DNA of 53,400 bases from Daejeonella sp. GTDB taxonomy: Bacteria; Bacteroidota; Bacteroidia; Sphingobacteriales; Sphingobacteriaceae. Of this stretch, positions 25,711-34,467 are shown piece by piece. The DNA lies in the NCBI RefSeq assembly GCF_030695525.1, contig NZ_JAUYSS010000063.1:1-53400 (forward strand), in the 5' to 3' direction. The position numbers were made by a program, and so were the translations under genes. Positions within the stretch are counted from its first letter, which is position 1, and each line of letters begins with the position of its first letter. A model generated the notes under the pieces. The model worked only from the letters and a program-made list of their open reading frames with translations. It was not told the origin of the DNA and made no database searches.

Positions 25711-26589
25711 ATGAATAACGGAAACTATACATATTGCCTTTTACAGTATCACCACTCTCAATTGTTAGGGGAAGTGTTGAATATTGGACTGTTTGTTTAT
25801 TTTCCGGTAAAAAAGCAATTAGAATTTATATACCCTGAAAAATTAATAAGACTTCGTTTTGCCTATCCAAATGCCCCCGAGAAAACCATCAAATCTTATT
25901 TCAGATATTTTCAAAAAAGGGTATCAGAGTTAAATTTAAATCCCGAGTTGTTTAGCGATTATGATTTAAGTAAATCACTGCAGACCTTTTTAGAGAAGGA
26001 ATTTATGCCTTCGGATTCTTCTGCACTTCAATTCGGTAATTTTAGGACATCTGTACTGTACACTTCAAACCTGGAACACATAAAAAACCAGTTATATAAT
26101 CTTTATTTCTCGGTTTTCCAGACCCAGGAGAATGCCGCTAAACGAGTGGATGAAATTGTTCTGCTAAATAAGTACAAAAAGCTTCTAAAAGAATACTCAA
26201 AACAATCACCTGTGGAAAACGAAAACACCCGCTTGTACTTTGACTATTCAATAGATCCAAACGAAGCATCAAAAATAAAGTTCGACGTGGCATGGAAGGG
26301 TGAAAAAAACTTGCACTTAGTCAAACCTGTGAGTTTTGATCTGGTGCGGTCGGAAACAATCATGAGAAAAGCATACCAATACTTTGGTCAGTTTCTGGAT
26401 CTTGATACTTTCGCCGAAAAAAATAATTTTCAATTTGATGTTATTCTGGCAAAGCCGAAAATTCGCTCGCTATTTAAAGCATACGATAATGCCATACGTT
26501 TGCTGGATAAGCCAGAAAGAGTTAGTTTAATAGAACAGGATGATTTGGTTGAATATTCGAAAACAACTGCTGTTCAAGCCTCATTGTAA
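25711..26589 (+). CDS. DUF3037-family protein
   Basis: 292 residues from the ATG at 25711 (MNNGNYTYCLLQYHHSQLLGEVLNIGLFVYFP). The N-terminal pattern Y-x-LLQY...GEVLNIGLFVYFP is the hallmark of DUF3037. The remaining residues are helical and charged (DEIVLLNKYKKLLKEYSKQ). In other genomes DUF3037 genes often pair with a HipA-like kinase gene; none is seen here. Function unknown. It lies downstream of the decayed promoter copy A. Confidence 0.7.
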   Translation: MNNGNYTYCLLQYHHSQLLGEVLNIGLFVYFPVKKQLEFIYPEKLIRLRFAYPNAPEKTIKSYFRYFQKRVSELNLNPELFSDYDLSKSLQTFLEKEFMPSDSSALQFGNFRTSVLYTSNLEHIKNQLYNLYFSVFQTQENAAKRVDEIVLLNKYKKLLKEYSKQSPVENENTRLYFDYSIDPNEASKIKFDVAWKGEKNLHLVKPVSFDLVRSETIMRKAYQYFGQFLDLDTFAEKNNFQFDVILAKPKIRSLFKAYDNAIRLLDKPERVSLIEQDDLVEYSKTTAVQASL

Positions 26590-26941
26590 GCAAACTATAT
26601 CTGTTTTGGTTCTCAGTAGTTTGACTATTGATTCATAATTTATAAAAGAAAATTCGTCTTTAAGAATTCCACTTTGAGTAAGCTCCTTCTTCGCCGGGAG
26701 CGGGAAACGCTAATATTCCAGCGATCTCCCTGTTTTGATGTTTTTTCAAAAGCATCATCTTCAATTTTCCGGTTTCAATCCAAAAACTCAGTTTTAACAG
26801 CATCTGAACGTAAAATGTCTATGCACTAAACGTATCTAAGAACTACCAAAGCTCTCTCTTTAGCTTTATTTTTTCCTGTTTTTAATTTAAGTTCTTGATA
26901 AACAGGGTACATATTCGTAAATTCAATCAGGAATTAAGAAA
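26590..26941. other. 352-bp spacer without recognisable content
   Basis: No gene, hairpin with T-run or clear repeat was seen. The last 60 bp before the gene at 26942 are AT-rich and may hold its promoter. Confidence 0.4.
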
Positions 26942-27460
26942 ATGGCTATTCAAACTTCAGCACTTTTTCAGGGTTTCAGTGGAAACATAGACCGTCAGCT
27001 GCTATACAGGCAATGCGGGGGGAAGACTGTTGTTTCCAAATTTCCGGACAGGAGTGCTGTTATCTACTCAGAAAAGCAAAAACAGGAGCGCAGACGCTTT
27101 GCAGATGCCGTTTCTTTTGCACGCATGGTTATTGCAAATCAGGGTTTGAAACAGGATTACAGCATCAAAGCTGCCATACTGGGTTTCCGCTCCGCCTGGA
27201 ATGTTGCTATTGCAGAGTATATGAGTGATCAGCCGCTAAAGGTCAAAAAGAAGAAAATCCCCTTTGATAAATCCGAGATAAACTTTCCGGCATGTAGTAA
27301 ATTAAAAATAAAGCTGTTTAAAACGATAGAATCGGAAGCTCCGCTTTTGGTTAAGGTACCGCACCGAAAGAGCAGAGGCAGGAATATTGCTAAATACCAG
27401 CTGGACAGAGTCTGGTTTGATTGGGATGGGTGGACAGCATGCACCAAAAGATCATGCTAG
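26942..27460 (+). CDS. Hypothetical basic protein, Bacteroidota type
   Basis: 172 residues, Lys/Arg-rich. It begins MAIQTSALFQGFSGNIDRQL and continues YRQCGGKTVVSKFPDRSAVIYS and QKQERRRFADAVSFARMVI, a pattern I recall from short uncharacterised Bacteroidota proteins of accessory regions. There is no signal peptide. The strong positive charge (KVKKKKIPF; HRKSRGRN) is compatible with nucleic-acid binding, which is inference only. Confidence 0.65.
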   Translation: MAIQTSALFQGFSGNIDRQLLYRQCGGKTVVSKFPDRSAVIYSEKQKQERRRFADAVSFARMVIANQGLKQDYSIKAAILGFRSAWNVAIAEYMSDQPLKVKKKKIPFDKSEINFPACSKLKIKLFKTIESEAPLLVKVPHRKSRGRNIAKYQLDRVWFDWDGWTACTKRSC

Positions 27461-28206
27461 CGGGCTTAATGAAATTTTCTTTGTCATCACGTTTGTAGGT
27501 TTTGAAATCTTTTGGCTGCTGATAGTCATGTAATGATCCAGGCAGTTGCTTATTATGGCCGCAAGCCCTCCTTAAAGTATTTCGGATAAAAATTAGACGA
27601 GCGTTTAATAAGTATCTTGCAAAACGAGTGAAGATTGATTCCTGCAAATCCACTCCTTTTTTTAATGTCCCCCAAAAATACTAGTGTCATGTCATAAATA
27701 TTTTGACGTATCGCTTAATAGCCCGGTGCTTTAGCTCCGGGTTAAGATCCGGTTCTCAGAGCGGGCTTCAGCCCAAAACCTAAACGGGCAGAACGGAACA
27801 ACTACTGGTGCTTCAGCGCCAGAATTTCCAGCTATCAGGCTGAAGCCCAATGTAATTTTCCTCACCTATTGCTGAATATTGGGCTGAAGCCCGAAAACGA
27901 ACAAAACGTTGACCCCAGCTAAAGCTGGAGCCTATTGAGCAACCGTACGGGTGTCATGTCATAAATACGTTGATGAACAAATCGGAATACTAAGGAGGCT
28001 TAAACATTATGGCAGTTTACCTGTGACGATGAGCGGATGAAATTATTGAAACTTTATCCATCAATTGATGAGTGACATAACACTAGTTGATACCAGAAGG
28101 CCTGCGGCCTTGTGTAGAATATAAATAAGGATAGCTGAGGCTTGAGTAAGCTAGGTGTAAGAATTTGAAAGGTACCCGGAATCCCGTTCTGCCTGGGGTA
28201 CGAGGC
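27461..28206. other. Long spacer with repeat elements
   Basis: No convincing gene. It includes a unit of about 406 bp (27681-28086) bounded by inverted ends and containing several short palindromes, listed separately. Confidence 0.5.
27681..28086. mobile_element. Putative non-autonomous element with terminal inverted repeats
   Basis: The left end CTAGTGTCATGTCATA (27681-27696) matches the reverse complement of the right end (28071-28086) at 13 of 16 positions. The 17-mer GTGTCATGTCATAAATA at 27684 is repeated exactly at 27951, so the unit may be composite. Inside are palindromes such as GGGCTTCAGCCC, GGCGCTGAAGCGCC-type sequences and CCAGCTAAAGCTGG. No transposase is encoded. MITE-like or repeat cluster. 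Confidence 0.45.
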
Positions 28207-28380
28207 GTTTCCATCACTCAAATATATAAAACTATTTATGCGGTAAAAAACAAACCATTTATGGTAAAATACCAGTCCCTATGGTTCGGTACCGCCCTTC
28301 AATTATTGAACTTAACAAAAATTGAAGGGATATGCAAGAACTAATAACACCTACTCAAAAATCGGCGGGAGCACAATTTC
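28207..28380. repeat. Duplicated divergent promoter region, copy B
   Basis: Aligns with 25367-25539. It carries the TGGTAAAATACCA palindrome (28262-28274) and the leader hairpin (28295-28329). On the minus strand only the first codons (MET) of the XRE gene remain at 28214, followed by an unrelated 43-residue frame. The + strand HEPN-type gene is intact. Confidence 0.8.
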
Positions 28381-29219
28381 GAAATTTCCTGACAACACTT
28401 ATTGCTAAGTTTGAACCCCTCAGGATCATCTGCTTTAGCAGCCAGAGTCTTTCTTATGAGCTTAAGGGCTGCTTCGGCTCAGAAGTGGATAGGCATGTAC
28501 ATTATTGCCTGCTCATCATTACCGGGTCCAAATGCCGTATGGATTACGAGATCCAGGATTATTGTAATAGTCATTTTAATTATGGCCGCATAAGCATATT
28601 ATGCCATAGTAAAGAAGCCGTAAATGAGGCGATACAGGCAAACAGCAGGTTTTTTATTCAGGTACTTCAAAACGGGGAACTGATCTATGCGGCAGACGGA
28701 TTGCTGTCTGATCAGGACCTCCCGGAATTTAATCCCTGGCAAAGTGTAATTAAAGCCCGGAAACACTGGAAACACCGGATGCCGCTGGCTGAAGGATTCC
28801 TTGAGGGAGCCGGCATTTACCTGGATAAAGGGCAGTATAATTTAAGTGTGTTTATGATGCACCAATCGGTGGAGCAATGCTGCAGCCTGCTGGTGAGGAT
28901 TGTAATGGGTTACCGGGCAGATTTTCATAACATTCAGCGGCTGTTATTTTTGTGCAGATGCTTTTCTGAAGAACCTTTTAAATTATTTATAACGGGGACT
29001 GAATCGGATGCGAAGCTATTTGATATCCTGGTGAAAAGCTATTCACAGGCGCGTTATTCGGGCAGTTTTTTGGTCGATCAGGAAGATGCCAAACTCTTGT
29101 TTACCAAGGTCACTTCTTTTCTGGAACTCGTAAAAGTATTATGCAGTAGGAAAATTGATAAGCTTCAGCACTGCATTGAAGTGTATCAAAAGGGGGAAAG
29201 TGAGGCGGCTGATGTCTAA
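28332..29219 (+). CDS. Nucleotidyltransferase-like plus HEPN domain protein
   Basis: 295 residues. The N-terminal ~130 residues (LRIICFSSQSLSYELKGC...HVHYCLLIITG) look like a degenerate minimal nucleotidyltransferase fold. The C-terminal half is a HEPN domain: FLEGAGIYLDKGQYNLSVFM, HQSVEQCCSLLVRIVMGY, FHNIQRLLFLCRCFS and SYSQARYSGSF are the classic PF05168-type helices. The start ATG at 28332 follows a hairpin by 2 nt. The stop overlaps the next gene by 8 nt. MNT-HEPN pairs act as toxin-antitoxin modules in other bacteria; whether this fused form does is unknown. Confidence 0.75.
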   Translation: MQELITPTQKSAGAQFRNFLTTLIAKFEPLRIICFSSQSLSYELKGCFGSEVDRHVHYCLLIITGSKCRMDYEIQDYCNSHFNYGRISILCHSKEAVNEAIQANSRFFIQVLQNGELIYAADGLLSDQDLPEFNPWQSVIKARKHWKHRMPLAEGFLEGAGIYLDKGQYNLSVFMMHQSVEQCCSLLVRIVMGYRADFHNIQRLLFLCRCFSEEPFKLFITGTESDAKLFDILVKSYSQARYSGSFLVDQEDAKLLFTKVTSFLELVKVLCSRKIDKLQHCIEVYQKGESEAADV

Positions 29220-30492
29220 TGAAAATAATTCAAGGCAGGCATATTCCTTTTTCAGACTGCCTCTCGAAAAAGGTAAGCGGATCCTCAGACTGAGCACACT
29301 GAATGCGCATTCTGCTTTCCGCCGTCCGCACAAGCCTTATCTGCCGGTTACTATCCGGATGATGTCTTTCCGCAGGGAGGTCTTAACGATCGGTGTCCGC
29401 ATCGCCGATGAATGCGAGGAGCGGGTACTGATCAGGGTTCGCGAAACAGAGCTTTGGATTAATTGCACCGTAGACACCGATGAACATTACCTGAGTCGCT
29501 ATGCTTATTTTGCCTTGCATGAATTGCTGTGGCTGCGCAAATCGTTTGATTTTGACAAGTATTATTGGCCCGGTTTTTTCGACCCGAAGACCGGAAAAAG
29601 TAAATACCTCAACATTATAAATGACCGCAAGGGACTTGATGTATACCTTAAACCGAAATACCCGGCATTTTATAAGCCGGGGTATCCGCTGCCTCCTGTT
29701 AGAACGGGTAATGATGCACCCCTAGCCCGCAAGCTTGTCAAAAAAGAAAAGACCTTTATTACTAATCCCCATCACTGCATAGGATATATTCTTGCCGATA
29801 CGAATATGCGGTCTCTGCATTCCCCGCATTATCCCTTCCTGATTCCATTTTATGGTTCATGTACTCAAGACCTTGCTAAAATAAAATCCTTTTCGGCCTT
29901 TATTACCGAAGGCCAGCAATTGCCCTTTCTCCCTTTTAATGAATCGCAGTCAATGCTAAACGAAGCTTGTTACCGGATGAGAGAACTGGCGCCGCTGGAA
30001 GGAGAACAGAATTCAGCTAGCTGTATGCAAGCTGAAGAATTATTCAATTTATGGCAGCAGCAAATTTGTACCCTTGCAATGCAGGATCATACCTATTACT
30101 ATTTTACGTTCGGAATAAAAAACGTAAAAGGCAGGCCAAGGAAAAAGTGGCTAAGACAATGCCGTTTTTCCATAGCGGTGCCTGAGCTGATTATCGAGTG
30201 CCTCGATAAGGGCGATTATTTTGAACTGGCATTAAAATTTAAAGTGAAAGGCCGCACATTTATCCCCCATCAGTTAAACACGGCATTTTTCATTAGTTCA
30301 AGACAAGACCCAATGACATTCTACCTCTTAGGTTCTTATAAGGACTGCCTGTTGCTTGAGAATTTTAGTAAGCTTGGGTTTAAAATGGGGGTTTTGAAAG
30401 CGGACTATGGTAAGATTTGGGGTATAGGTACGCTCCGGGAACTTGAGTACATCCGCTCTGTTTTTGGGGAAGGGCGGGGTTCTGGTTTCTGA
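29212..30492 (+). CDS. Unknown 426-residue protein coupled to the HEPN gene
   Basis: Starts at ATG 29212 (MSNENNSRQAYSFFRLPLEKG), overlapping the HEPN gene stop by 8 nt. It is soluble, basic and aromatic-rich (FDFDKYYWPGFFDPKTGKSKYLN; HYPFLIPFYGSC). There is a possible nucleic-acid-binding patch KNVKGRPRKKWLRQ, resembling an AT-hook-like GRPRKK. Several His and Cys residues (NPHHCIGY) are scattered, but I see no known catalytic motif. It is clearly translated with the HEPN protein and may be its partner. Confidence 0.65.
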   Translation: MSNENNSRQAYSFFRLPLEKGKRILRLSTLNAHSAFRRPHKPYLPVTIRMMSFRREVLTIGVRIADECEERVLIRVRETELWINCTVDTDEHYLSRYAYFALHELLWLRKSFDFDKYYWPGFFDPKTGKSKYLNIINDRKGLDVYLKPKYPAFYKPGYPLPPVRTGNDAPLARKLVKKEKTFITNPHHCIGYILADTNMRSLHSPHYPFLIPFYGSCTQDLAKIKSFSAFITEGQQLPFLPFNESQSMLNEACYRMRELAPLEGEQNSASCMQAEELFNLWQQQICTLAMQDHTYYYFTFGIKNVKGRPRKKWLRQCRFSIAVPELIIECLDKGDYFELALKFKVKGRTFIPHQLNTAFFISSRQDPMTFYLLGSYKDCLLLENFSKLGFKMGVLKADYGKIWGIGTLRELEYIRSVFGEGRGSGF

Positions 30493-30633
30493 ATCGGATC
30501 AAGTCTTATAGGTTAAGGAGAGTTCGGTTTAAGCAGCTAAAAGTTTTGTGATCATTGGTTTCAAAAACGATGTTCGTTGTTGTACAATTTAAGCACAGCG
30601 CCCTGGAGATTTATTATGAAACTGAATATGTTG

Positions 30634-30713
30634 AACCACATAGAAACATAGGCTTTAATAGAGCTTCAATAAGTTCTTTAGAGGCACATATTTATTGAAA
30701 CTTCGCTTCAATC
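30634..30713. repeat. Dispersed palindromic repeat, copy 2
   Basis: AACCACATAGAAACATAG (30634-30651) is the exact reverse complement of 3595-3612. TTGAAACTTCGCTTCAAT (near 30695-30712) matches the central block of copy 1 with one difference. This copy lacks the second end. Confidence 0.65.
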
Positions 30714-30726
30714 GTCGCCATGCCCT

Positions 30727-30961
30727 TAGAGTTTCCAGCGATTACGAAAATTGATTTTTCATTACAACAGTAATTAGCTGTTGTACAGTTTGGCATCCCG
30801 CCGTTGCTGTTGTCTGAACTATGATTCAGATGATTAATTTGATTATTATGAATCATTTCAATCAAGCTAATCAAAAAAATCATAGTTCAGACAAAATGCC
30901 AAAAGCTATCCATAGAGTTTCCAGCGATTCCCAAAATGATCTTTTAGCACAACATTAATTA
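30727..30961. repeat. CTGAACTATGATT palindrome flanked by direct repeats
   Basis: TGTCTGAACTATGATT (30811-30826) has its exact reverse complement at 30878-30893, and an outer TTTGGCAT (30790-30797) pairs with ATGCCAAA (30895-30902). Between the arms are AT-rich GATTAATTTGATTA-type repeats. TAGAGTTTCCAGCGATT occurs as a direct repeat at 30727 and 30913, with similar sequence after each. The unit looks like a palindromic repeat that has inserted or been duplicated. I recall such tctgaactatgatt repeats from Sphingobacteriaceae spacers. Confidence 0.7.
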
Positions 30962-31348
30962 TTAAACTCATCGTTCCCATAATTGATGAATTTTAATTGT
31001 GAAAAATTGAATTCCCTGTATAACGGCACAGCACAAAATGAGAAGAAGTCAGGAACAGCACAAAACTTGACCGAAATTGACCGGTTGACCGGTCAAAAAT
31101 CTGATCCGGTGGGTGACAACTTGGTGCGAACATGGTACAAAGAAGATATTCAATTTGTCTCTTTCTTGTCATATCCTTGTCAGCTTAATCCGTTCAAAAT
31201 CTGACATCAGATACAATTACACTACAAATATCATTACTAAGAAAGAATTTACTCATAATCGCTCATTAAACACTCATAAACGCAGTTTTAACATAGTGGC
31301 AAAATAGTAATGCTTATCGAAATCATCTTATGTCAGGACTTATTAAAC
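30962..31348. other. 387-bp spacer with TTGACCG repeats
   Basis: No convincing gene. TTGACCG occurs at 31067, 31077 and 31085; the last forms the 12-bp palindrome TTGACCGGTCAA (31085-31096). It could be a regulator-binding cluster, but no gene starts just downstream. Confidence 0.45.
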
Positions 31349-32068
31349 TCAACCCAACAAACTCCCCAGAATACTTTTATAATTATTTAAAAACTCCCTG
31401 GTAACCAGGTAATGCTCGGTCTCTTCATATTGAACCTCTGTGATCCCGCTTTCGTCGAGTCTGAAAATCATTGCTCCGGGGTAAGAGAGGAGAATGGGAG
31501 AATGGGTAGCAATGATGAACTGGCAATTTTTATTTTGCGCCAGCTCGTGAATCTTCGCCAGGGCGGCAAGCTGCCGGCTGGGCGATAATGCTGCTTCAGG
31601 CTCATCGAATAGATAGAGTCCTTTACTGCCAAGCCTGTCTAATGTCTTCATGAAGGCTTCCCCATGAGAAAACTCGTGAAGATAATCTCCAAATTCCCGG
31701 TCGGGATCTATCTCAGCTAAATAGGAAGCGACCTTATAGAAGGTTTCGGCGCGAAGAAAATAGTAGTTGTTAGGTTTGCTGAAGCTTTTAATGGCCTTTA
31801 GGTGAAAATGCAGCTCTGAGACTTTCTCCCTGGGATCATATTGAACACCTTTGGTACCTCCATCAAAACCAAAACCCTGACTGAGTGCTATCGCCTCTAT
31901 GAGTGTGGACTTGCCCGAACCGTTTTCTCCAACAATAAAGGTTACATCAGGATGGAATTTAAGCGACTCAAAATTCCTCAGCGCCGGAATGGAAAAAGGA
32001 TATACAGTTCTGTCAGCTATTTTTTCAGTGCTTAGTACGATTTCTTTTAAGAATGGCTTGGCCTCCAT
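31349..32068 (-). CDS. Small AAA ATPase (ABC/RecF-like)
   Basis: 239 residues. Walker A GENGSGKS (47-54), a signature-like FSHGEAFM, Walker B GLYLFDEPEAALS and H-loop IIATHSP. No coiled-coil insertion is present, so it is the short, single-domain form of the SMC/RecF-like AAA_23 family that occurs alone in many genomes. The function of these is not settled. An inverted repeat (32209-32243) lies about 140 bp upstream and may regulate it. Confidence 0.85.
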   Translation of the reverse strand: MEAKPFLKEIVLSTEKIADRTVYPFSIPALRNFESLKFHPDVTFIVGENGSGKSTLIEAIALSQGFGFDGGTKGVQYDPREKVSELHFHLKAIKSFSKPNNYYFLRAETFYKVASYLAEIDPDREFGDYLHEFSHGEAFMKTLDRLGSKGLYLFDEPEAALSPSRQLAALAKIHELAQNKNCQFIIATHSPILLSYPGAMIFRLDESGITEVQYEETEHYLVTREFLNNYKSILGSLLG

Positions 32069-32441
32069 AATGGAGTGAATATACGGTGATTTTTTGTAGG
32101 GCTTAGGTATTAGGCTTTAGGTGTTACAGATATAACATTACAAAATCGGGTTTTAACAAAAAAAGGAAATACCTTTTTTATTTCTCTTAAACGCGGACTA
32201 ACTTTCTTCTTATTCCGCATTTTCACTATAAACGCGGAATAAGAGAATTCTTTTTCCCGTTTTAAATTGAATTTAGGAATAATGGAAAAGCTCAAGATTT
32301 ATATAGTCGAGTTATGAGATCCCTGTTTTCCATTCCAATTCACCAACAAAAGCTGTATATTGTTTTATAAATCCTGCCTGAGGCGGAAGTGCCTGGTATG
32401 GGTTTAATGGGGTACTTTATAATTGTCCAATAAAAAGAAGT
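32069..32441. other. Divergent spacer with a dyad
   Basis: Spacer between the divergent ATPase and hydrolase genes. CTTATTCCGC (32209-32218) and GCGGAATAAG (32234-32243) form a 10-bp inverted repeat, and AAACGCGGA occurs at 32188 and 32230. Possible operator or hairpin. The part near 32100-32130 is a TTAGG-rich low-complexity stretch. Confidence 0.5.
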
Positions 32442-33449
32442 ATGAAAAACCACTCAAAACTTACCATCGCCAGCCTAGTCCTATTTTTATTTTTGGCACC
32501 ACTGGCTCAGGCATCTAAACCTGTAAGAATCGCGACAATCGGGGCTTCCCCTAACATCAATAAAAATCAGTCGCAAGAGGCTATTGTGGACCAGATGATT
32601 AGTTTCTGGCAGGGCCAGCTTAATCAGGTTCTTAATTCTAAACTGGATTTGATTGTATTGCCCGAAATTTGTGATGTGCCGGTTGGTTTGAGTACTTCAG
32701 AGCAAAAAATTTATGTCGATGCAAGGAAAAACAAGCTTTCAGACTTTTTTGCAAAGATTGCGCGGGAGAATAATTGCTATATCGCCTATGGATCATTACA
32801 TAATGCTGATAAAGGCCTTCGCAACTCCCTGATTTTACTGGACAGGGCCGGAAAAATAGCAGGGACTTACCACAAGAACTTCCCAACTATTCCTGAAATG
32901 GAGCAGGGAGTTATTCCGGGTGATCAGGCCCCGATTTTTCAATGTGATTTCGGTACGGTTGGAATGGCTATATGCTTTGATTTGAATTATGATGAATTGC
33001 GTGCAAAATATGCACAACAACAGCCTGATATCATCCTCTTTTCCTCAGTTTACCATGGCGGATTGATGCAAAGCGTATGGGCCTATTCCTGCCGTTCTTA
33101 TTTTGTAAGTGCCATTGGAGTTGTACAATTGCCCTCGGAAGTTCTTAATCCGCTGGGAGAGATTGTCGCAACAAGTACCAATTACTTCAATTATACACTG
33201 GCCACCATTAACCTGGATTATGAATTGGCGCATTTGGATTATAACTGGGATAAACTTAAGAAGCTAAAGGCGAAATACGGGGATGCGGTTAGCATTCATG
33301 ATCCCGGAAAAGTTGGTTCTATAATGATTTCCAGTGAAGATAAAGCCGTAACTGCCAAACAGATGGTTAAGGAATTCGATATAGAACTTCTGGATACCTA
33401 TTTTGACCGCTCCAGAATGTTTAGGAAAAAGCAAATGCTTTTACCTTAA
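32442..33449 (+). CDS. Secreted carbon-nitrogen hydrolase (nitrilase superfamily)
   Basis: 335 residues. A signal peptide (about 1-24, ending LAQA) is followed by the hydrolase domain with the catalytic triad E75 (LIVLPEICD), K145 (TYHKNFP) and C178 (MAICFDLNYDE). It hydrolyses C-N bonds of an amide or nitrile in the periplasm. A secreted member is less usual than the cytoplasmic ones. The last ~60 residues are outside the core. It is convergent with the RhuM copy at 33457, with a 7-bp gap. Confidence 0.88.
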   Translation: MKNHSKLTIASLVLFLFLAPLAQASKPVRIATIGASPNINKNQSQEAIVDQMISFWQGQLNQVLNSKLDLIVLPEICDVPVGLSTSEQKIYVDARKNKLSDFFAKIARENNCYIAYGSLHNADKGLRNSLILLDRAGKIAGTYHKNFPTIPEMEQGVIPGDQAPIFQCDFGTVGMAICFDLNYDELRAKYAQQQPDIILFSSVYHGGLMQSVWAYSCRSYFVSAIGVVQLPSEVLNPLGEIVATSTNYFNYTLATINLDYELAHLDYNWDKLKKLKAKYGDAVSIHDPGKVGSIMISSEDKAVTAKQMVKEFDIELLDTYFDRSRMFRKKQMLLP

Positions 33450-33456
33450 ATGAGAA

Positions 33457-34467
33457 TCAGAATTTTGGGGGCTTTTTCAATTTTTTAATATCTTCCTCAA
33501 TCTCCTTCAGACTCAGTTCCTTTTCAATTACTTTTTGGGTTATTTTATACTTCTCAAACTCTGCTTCCGATTTCTTTAATGCTTTTTCATGACTTATTTT
33601 TCCTGCATGGCTAAGCAATTCTCTGCCATTGACTTGCAAGATACTATCCAATCGCTGAATCCAGTCGGCCATATACATGGGTGTTTGCTGTTGCGCCATA
33701 GTTTCTGCAAAAGCCAGGTATTGCTCCACGAGTAACCCTAATAGTTTTATTTCCTTTTCGATCAGGTAATTCTTGGCAATGCTTATATCTGCCTTCCTGA
33801 TGGAGACGGTATTATTCTTATCAAACGACTGCATTCCGAGTAGAGGTAAGCTTGCATCAACTCTGCGATATATCAGTTCAGCAGCTGTTTGCTGACTTAT
33901 AGCCCAAAGCAATTTATTCTGAACTACCTTAAAAAACTCAATTGTCTTTTCGTCTTTGGGATCGTAATCAATACTGGTGGTATAAATATCTTTAATCTTC
34001 TGATAAAAGAAACGTTCCGAAATCCGTATCTCCCGAATGCGTTCCTGCAGTTCATTGAAGTAATTCATGGAGCTGCCCGATTTGAAACGGTCATCATTAA
34101 GCGCAAAACCTTTAATGATGTATTCTTTGAGCCGCTGCGTAGCCCATATACGGAATTGTGTGCCCTGAGTGGATTTCACACGATATCCAACTGAAATGAT
34201 AACGTCAAGGTTATAATGATCAATCTCTCTTTGTACAGTCCTTTGACCTTCCTTTTGAACTGTTCGGAAATTCCGAACAGTTGTCGCGGCATTAAGTTCT
34301 TCCTCCTCAAACACATTCTTGATGTGCTCACTAATCGTAGCTTTTGATTTCTGAAACAAATCACACAACTGCGCCTGAGTTAGCCAAACCGTTTCATCAT
34401 CCAGTCGCACATCTATTTTGATGTTGCCTTCAGGGTTTTGGTATATGATGATTTCGCTGGTATTCAC
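33457..34467 (-). CDS. rhuM: RhuM family protein (copy 2)
   Basis: 336 residues, paralogous to 16043-17044: VWLTQAQLCDLFQKSKATISEHIKNVF, HYNLDVIISVGYRVKSTQGTQF and DWIQRLDSILQVNGRELLSHAG match block for block. This copy stands alone, without restriction genes beside it. Its C-terminal Lys/Glu helix is similar in length. Role not established. The downstream gene on the other strand is 7 bp away. Confidence 0.9.
   Translation of the reverse strand: MNTSEIIIYQNPEGNIKIDVRLDDETVWLTQAQLCDLFQKSKATISEHIKNVFEEEELNAATTVRNFRTVQKEGQRTVQREIDHYNLDVIISVGYRVKSTQGTQFRIWATQRLKEYIIKGFALNDDRFKSGSSMNYFNELQERIREIRISERFFYQKIKDIYTTSIDYDPKDEKTIEFFKVVQNKLLWAISQQTAAELIYRRVDASLPLLGMQSFDKNNTVSIRKADISIAKNYLIEKEIKLLGLLVEQYLAFAETMAQQQTPMYMADWIQRLDSILQVNGRELLSHAGKISHEKALKKSEAEFEKYKITQKVIEKELSLKEIEEDIKKLKKPPKF

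Noticed and set aside
27390-27653. 87-codon minus-strand frame
   Set aside because: Mostly overlaps the opposite-strand gene at 26942-27460 and has no family features; read as chance.
30983-31204. 73-codon + strand frame
   Set aside because: Runs through the TTGACCG and GCACAAAA repeats; composition unlike a protein.
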